From: Roseofilum capinflatum BLCC-M114
GTDB lineage: Bacteria > Cyanobacteriota > Cyanobacteriia > Cyanobacteriales > Desertifilaceae
Length of the DNA: 56,197 nucleotides
Assembly: GCF_030068505.1 (NCBI RefSeq)
Contig: NZ_JAQOSO010000019.1
Location: 1-56,197, forward strand
Direction of reading: 5' to 3'
In this document: positions 54,472 to 56,197 of the stretch, in pieces
How positions within the stretch are numbered: position 1 is the first letter of the stretch
How the letters are laid out: each line of letters begins with the position of its first letter
Position numbers and translations under genes: made by a program
Notes under the pieces: generated by a model
Database searches by the model: none
Seen by the model: only the letters and a program-made list of their open reading frames with translations
What the model was told of the DNA's origin: nothing

Positions 54472-55737
54472 TTACTGTACTCTATAATAACGGGCGGCCG
54501 TGGTGCTATCCCATTCTAATAAATCGGTGTGATACTCCTGTGGAGTCGCTTCGCGATCGAGTTGAATCGTTTTACGGGGACGCACGGGAGCATAGCCTAA
54601 CGCTTTGCCAATTTCAGCAGCGACGGCTTTGGCTAAAAATGGGGGAACTGAATTTCCCACTTGGCGAAACCCGTGCCATTTTGTGCGATGAAACCGAAAC
54701 CAGTCGGGATAAGAATGGAGCCTGGCAGCTTCGCGAACGGTGATACATCTCGGTTCAAAGGGATGGATGGGACGGGGAGAAGTGTACGCACCGCGATCGC
54801 CGGGTGTCCCTGCTCTTAAAGTATTGCAGAGTCCCTTGGGATCGAGCCTCAAAAATCGACTAATCGGTTCCACTTTTCCCGGTTTTGTTGCCTTAAATCT
54901 CTCGATGGATTCAGGGGTATGACGAGTTTTTAAGCTGGAAGTCAACAGGGTTTTATCATACTTTCGAGGATAAGAATAATCATCCACTAATTTCAATACT
55001 CCATGTAAAATTTTACCATAATGACTATGATTTCTAAATGGAGCTATGACCCAATCTTGGCTGTCGAGTTCTGGATATCGATAAATTTTAGGTAGTCCTT
55101 CAATGGCATCTTTAACGGTGGGATGGGGATCGAAGTAGGGTTCAGGGTTACTGATCTGAGTTGAAGTGAAGTGGGTTAAGGGTTGGGGATACTGGGGAAG
55201 GCACAACTCTTGATGACATCCCAGTAAAAAGAGTCGTTCTCGGTTTTGAGGTACGCCATAGTCACGAGCGTTGAGGATTTTGTAGTTGCGATCCACTTTA
55301 TAACCATGGTAGGCAAACTTTTCAATAATTTCTTGGATAAATAAACGATGCTCTCCCATGGCCATGCCTTTAACATTTTCAATCACAAAAAACTTGGGTT
55401 GCAGTTGCTGAACAAGGCGGATAAAATGATAAACTAGGGTATTGCGCGGATCGTCTAAAGCGCGTTTACCAATTACCGAGAATCCTTGACAGGGAGGGCC
55501 ACCAAAAACTACATCAATGGGTTTCTTGCCAATGGCTGATTGTTCTCGGATTTCTGCGGCGGTAATTTGGGAGATATCAGCACAAAGAGTCGTCCAATGG
55601 GGGAAATTATAGTGATGAACGCCGCAGTGAATGGGGTCTATTTCTACGGATGCCAAAACATCAAACCCCGCTTGCTCAAAACCTAGGGTCATCCCTCCTG
55701 CACCGGCAAATAAGTCTACAGCGATCGGTCTAGACAC
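54472..55737 (-). CDS. DNA (cytosine-5) methyltransferase
   Basis: 421 residues from the GTG at 55737 (SRPIAVDLFAGAGGM). A frame extends 30 codons further upstream, but a good promoter lies inside that extension, so the GTG is preferred. C5-methylase motifs: I DLFAGAGGMTLGFE, IV GGPPCQGFS with the catalytic Cys, VI IENVKGM, VIII RNRERLFLLG-like QNRERLF, and IX-X RCITVREAARLHSYPDWF / QVGNSVPPFLAKA. The target-recognition part lies at about 230-310. No restriction enzyme gene is adjacent, so it is probably a solitary methylase; the HIP1 core CGATCG is a possible target. Confidence 0.93.
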   Translation of the reverse strand: MSRPIAVDLFAGAGGMTLGFEQAGFDVLASVEIDPIHCGVHHYNFPHWTTLCADISQITAAEIREQSAIGKKPIDVVFGGPPCQGFSVIGKRALDDPRNTLVYHFIRLVQQLQPKFFVIENVKGMAMGEHRLFIQEIIEKFAYHGYKVDRNYKILNARDYGVPQNRERLFLLGCHQELCLPQYPQPLTHFTSTQISNPEPYFDPHPTVKDAIEGLPKIYRYPELDSQDWVIAPFRNHSHYGKILHGVLKLVDDYSYPRKYDKTLLTSSLKTRHTPESIERFKATKPGKVEPISRFLRLDPKGLCNTLRAGTPGDRGAYTSPRPIHPFEPRCITVREAARLHSYPDWFRFHRTKWHGFRQVGNSVPPFLAKAVAAEIGKALGYAPVRPRKTIQLDREATPQEYHTDLLEWDSTTAARYYRVQ

Positions 55738-55767
55738 GGTTTTGAAACACTGATTGGATAGCAGTAT

Positions 55768-55776
55768 ATTATAGCA
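55768..55776 (-). promoter_or_regulatory. Extended -10 promoter of the methyltransferase gene
   Basis: On the minus strand the sequence reads TGCTATAAT, an extended -10 (TGnTATAAT). It lies about 30 bases upstream of the GTG at 55737 and inside the longer reading frame. The divergent secreted-protein gene starts about 13-30 bases on the other side, so the two 5' ends share a very small control region. Confidence 0.6.
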
Positions 55777-55788
55777 TAATTGGGTGAA

Positions 55789-56151
55789 ATGAAAAGAGGT
55801 CAAATCATGCGGCGATCGCTCCCACAAATAGCGCTTTTCAGTCTGAGTCTTTTTCTGGCTATCATTTTAGCAGCTCTGCCGGGAAAAACAGAGGATGGAA
55901 TTAATTCCGAAAATTGCAGTTTTAACGGCATTCAGCTCTATGGAAATGTGCAAGTGGTGGAGCATTTTCCCGATATTCAGGTGCAGGTGGTTGAGTCATT
56001 CCCGGATCTAAACGTTAAATGGGTTGACCATTTTCCCGATGCTTGTGGAAAATGGAAGCAGGTCGAGCATTTTCCGGATTTTAAGATTAAATATGTAACG
56101 AGTTTCCCGGATGTGAAAATCAAGACCGTTGAATCTTTTCCTGGTATATAG
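55789..56151 (+). CDS. Secreted protein of six FPD repeats, C-terminus cut by a mobile element
   Basis: 120 residues from the ATG at 55789 (MKRGQIMRRSL; an ATG at 55807 is also possible). Signal peptide (hydrophobic about 12-33). The mature part has one Cys early (ENCSF) and one in the middle (DACGKW), and six repeats of about 11 residues: EHFPDIQVQVV, ESFPDLNVKWV, DHFPDACGKWKQV, EHFPDFKIKYV, TSFPDVKIKTV, ESFPGI. This strand-turn pattern resembles the repeat family predicted to form deep seven-crossing knots (septoil knot/DUF6150 type), which is my inference only. The stop TAG is provided by the left edge of a MITE-like element, so the natural end may be lost. Confidence 0.75.
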   Translation: MKRGQIMRRSLPQIALFSLSLFLAIILAALPGKTEDGINSENCSFNGIQLYGNVQVVEHFPDIQVQVVESFPDLNVKWVDHFPDACGKWKQVEHFPDFKIKYVTSFPDVKIKTVESFPGI

Positions 56152-56197
56152 CAAACCTAAATGAGTTGTGTAATGGCTGCCCCTCATCCCCCTGCCC
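56147..56197. mobile_element. MITE-like element, left end only (cut by window edge)
   Basis: Begins TATAGCAAACCTAAATGAGT and goes on TGTGTAATGGCTGCCCCTCATCC, nearly identical to the left end at 52669. The window ends inside it. Its first bases form the stop codon of the FPD-repeat gene. Confidence 0.8.

Noticed and set aside
1-56197. tRNA, rRNA or other structured RNA genes
   Set aside because: I saw no cloverleaf or rRNA-like sequence by eye, but this is not a substitute for a covariance-model search.

Overview
The window comes from a cyanobacterium, most likely a filamentous one. The evidence is the very frequent HIP1 octamer GCGATCGC, heptamer tandem repeats (STRRs) and several families of dispersed palindromic repeats. 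Gene content agrees: a Ycf54-type chlorophyll-cyclase factor, ftsQ-ftsZ, devC-devA, DUF928 next to a CHASE2 kinase, TPR-CHAT proteins, and many pentapeptide repeats. The exact genus cannot be read from the sequence.

Layout. (1) 0.3-13.7 kb, minus strand: one gene of about 4,470 codons. Its product has an acidic N-terminus, a DUF4114-like domain, a subtilisin-like domain, about 2,600 residues of coiled coil interrupted by at least eight Trp/His/Asn-rich 'beads', a glycine-rich hydrophobic stretch, and a C-terminal M23-like domain with altered metal ligands. Palindromic DNA repeats are inserted in frame in this gene. (2) 14.4-18.3 kb, minus strand: a kinase-WD40 protein and a PP2C phosphatase of the type found with vWA proteins (TerY-P). 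Two antitoxin genes with toxin relics sit between them. (3) 18.3-22.2 kb: an accessory patch in which three copies of a ~130 bp direct repeat bracket a PIN toxin pair and a HepT/MntA pair, ending at a membrane-anchored pentapeptide protein. (4) 22.2-32.2 kb, plus strand: a filamentous-hemagglutinin remnant, a TPR-CHAT protease, a STAND NTPase with pentapeptide repeats, DUF928, a CHASE2 hybrid kinase with a degenerate receiver, and a small unknown protein. (5) 32.6-42.5 kb: phosphoglucomutase, DevC/DevA without DevB, an ammonium-transporter/PP2C fusion, a ThiF-like protein, a membrane-tethered subtilisin with a coupled small protein, and a small membrane protein. (6) 42.6-50.9 kb: mostly core genes (ftsQ, ftsZ, thiD, pdxJ, ycf54, a Nudix gene, recG). 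(7) 51.1-56.2 kb: a CHASE3-type chemotaxis transducer, a NrtA/SsuA-like lipoprotein, a C5-cytosine methyltransferase, and a secreted protein of repeated FPD motifs cut off at its C-terminus by a mobile repeat.

How it works together. Regions 2-4 look like a conflict and signalling island: kinase/phosphatase switching, toxin-antitoxin modules, a caspase-like CHAT protease beside a STAND NTPase, and shared membrane-pentapeptide modules. Gene fragments and direct repeats show repeated recombination there. The most unusual single object is the giant coiled-coil protein. All functions are inferred from motifs visible in the translations; no database search was possible.
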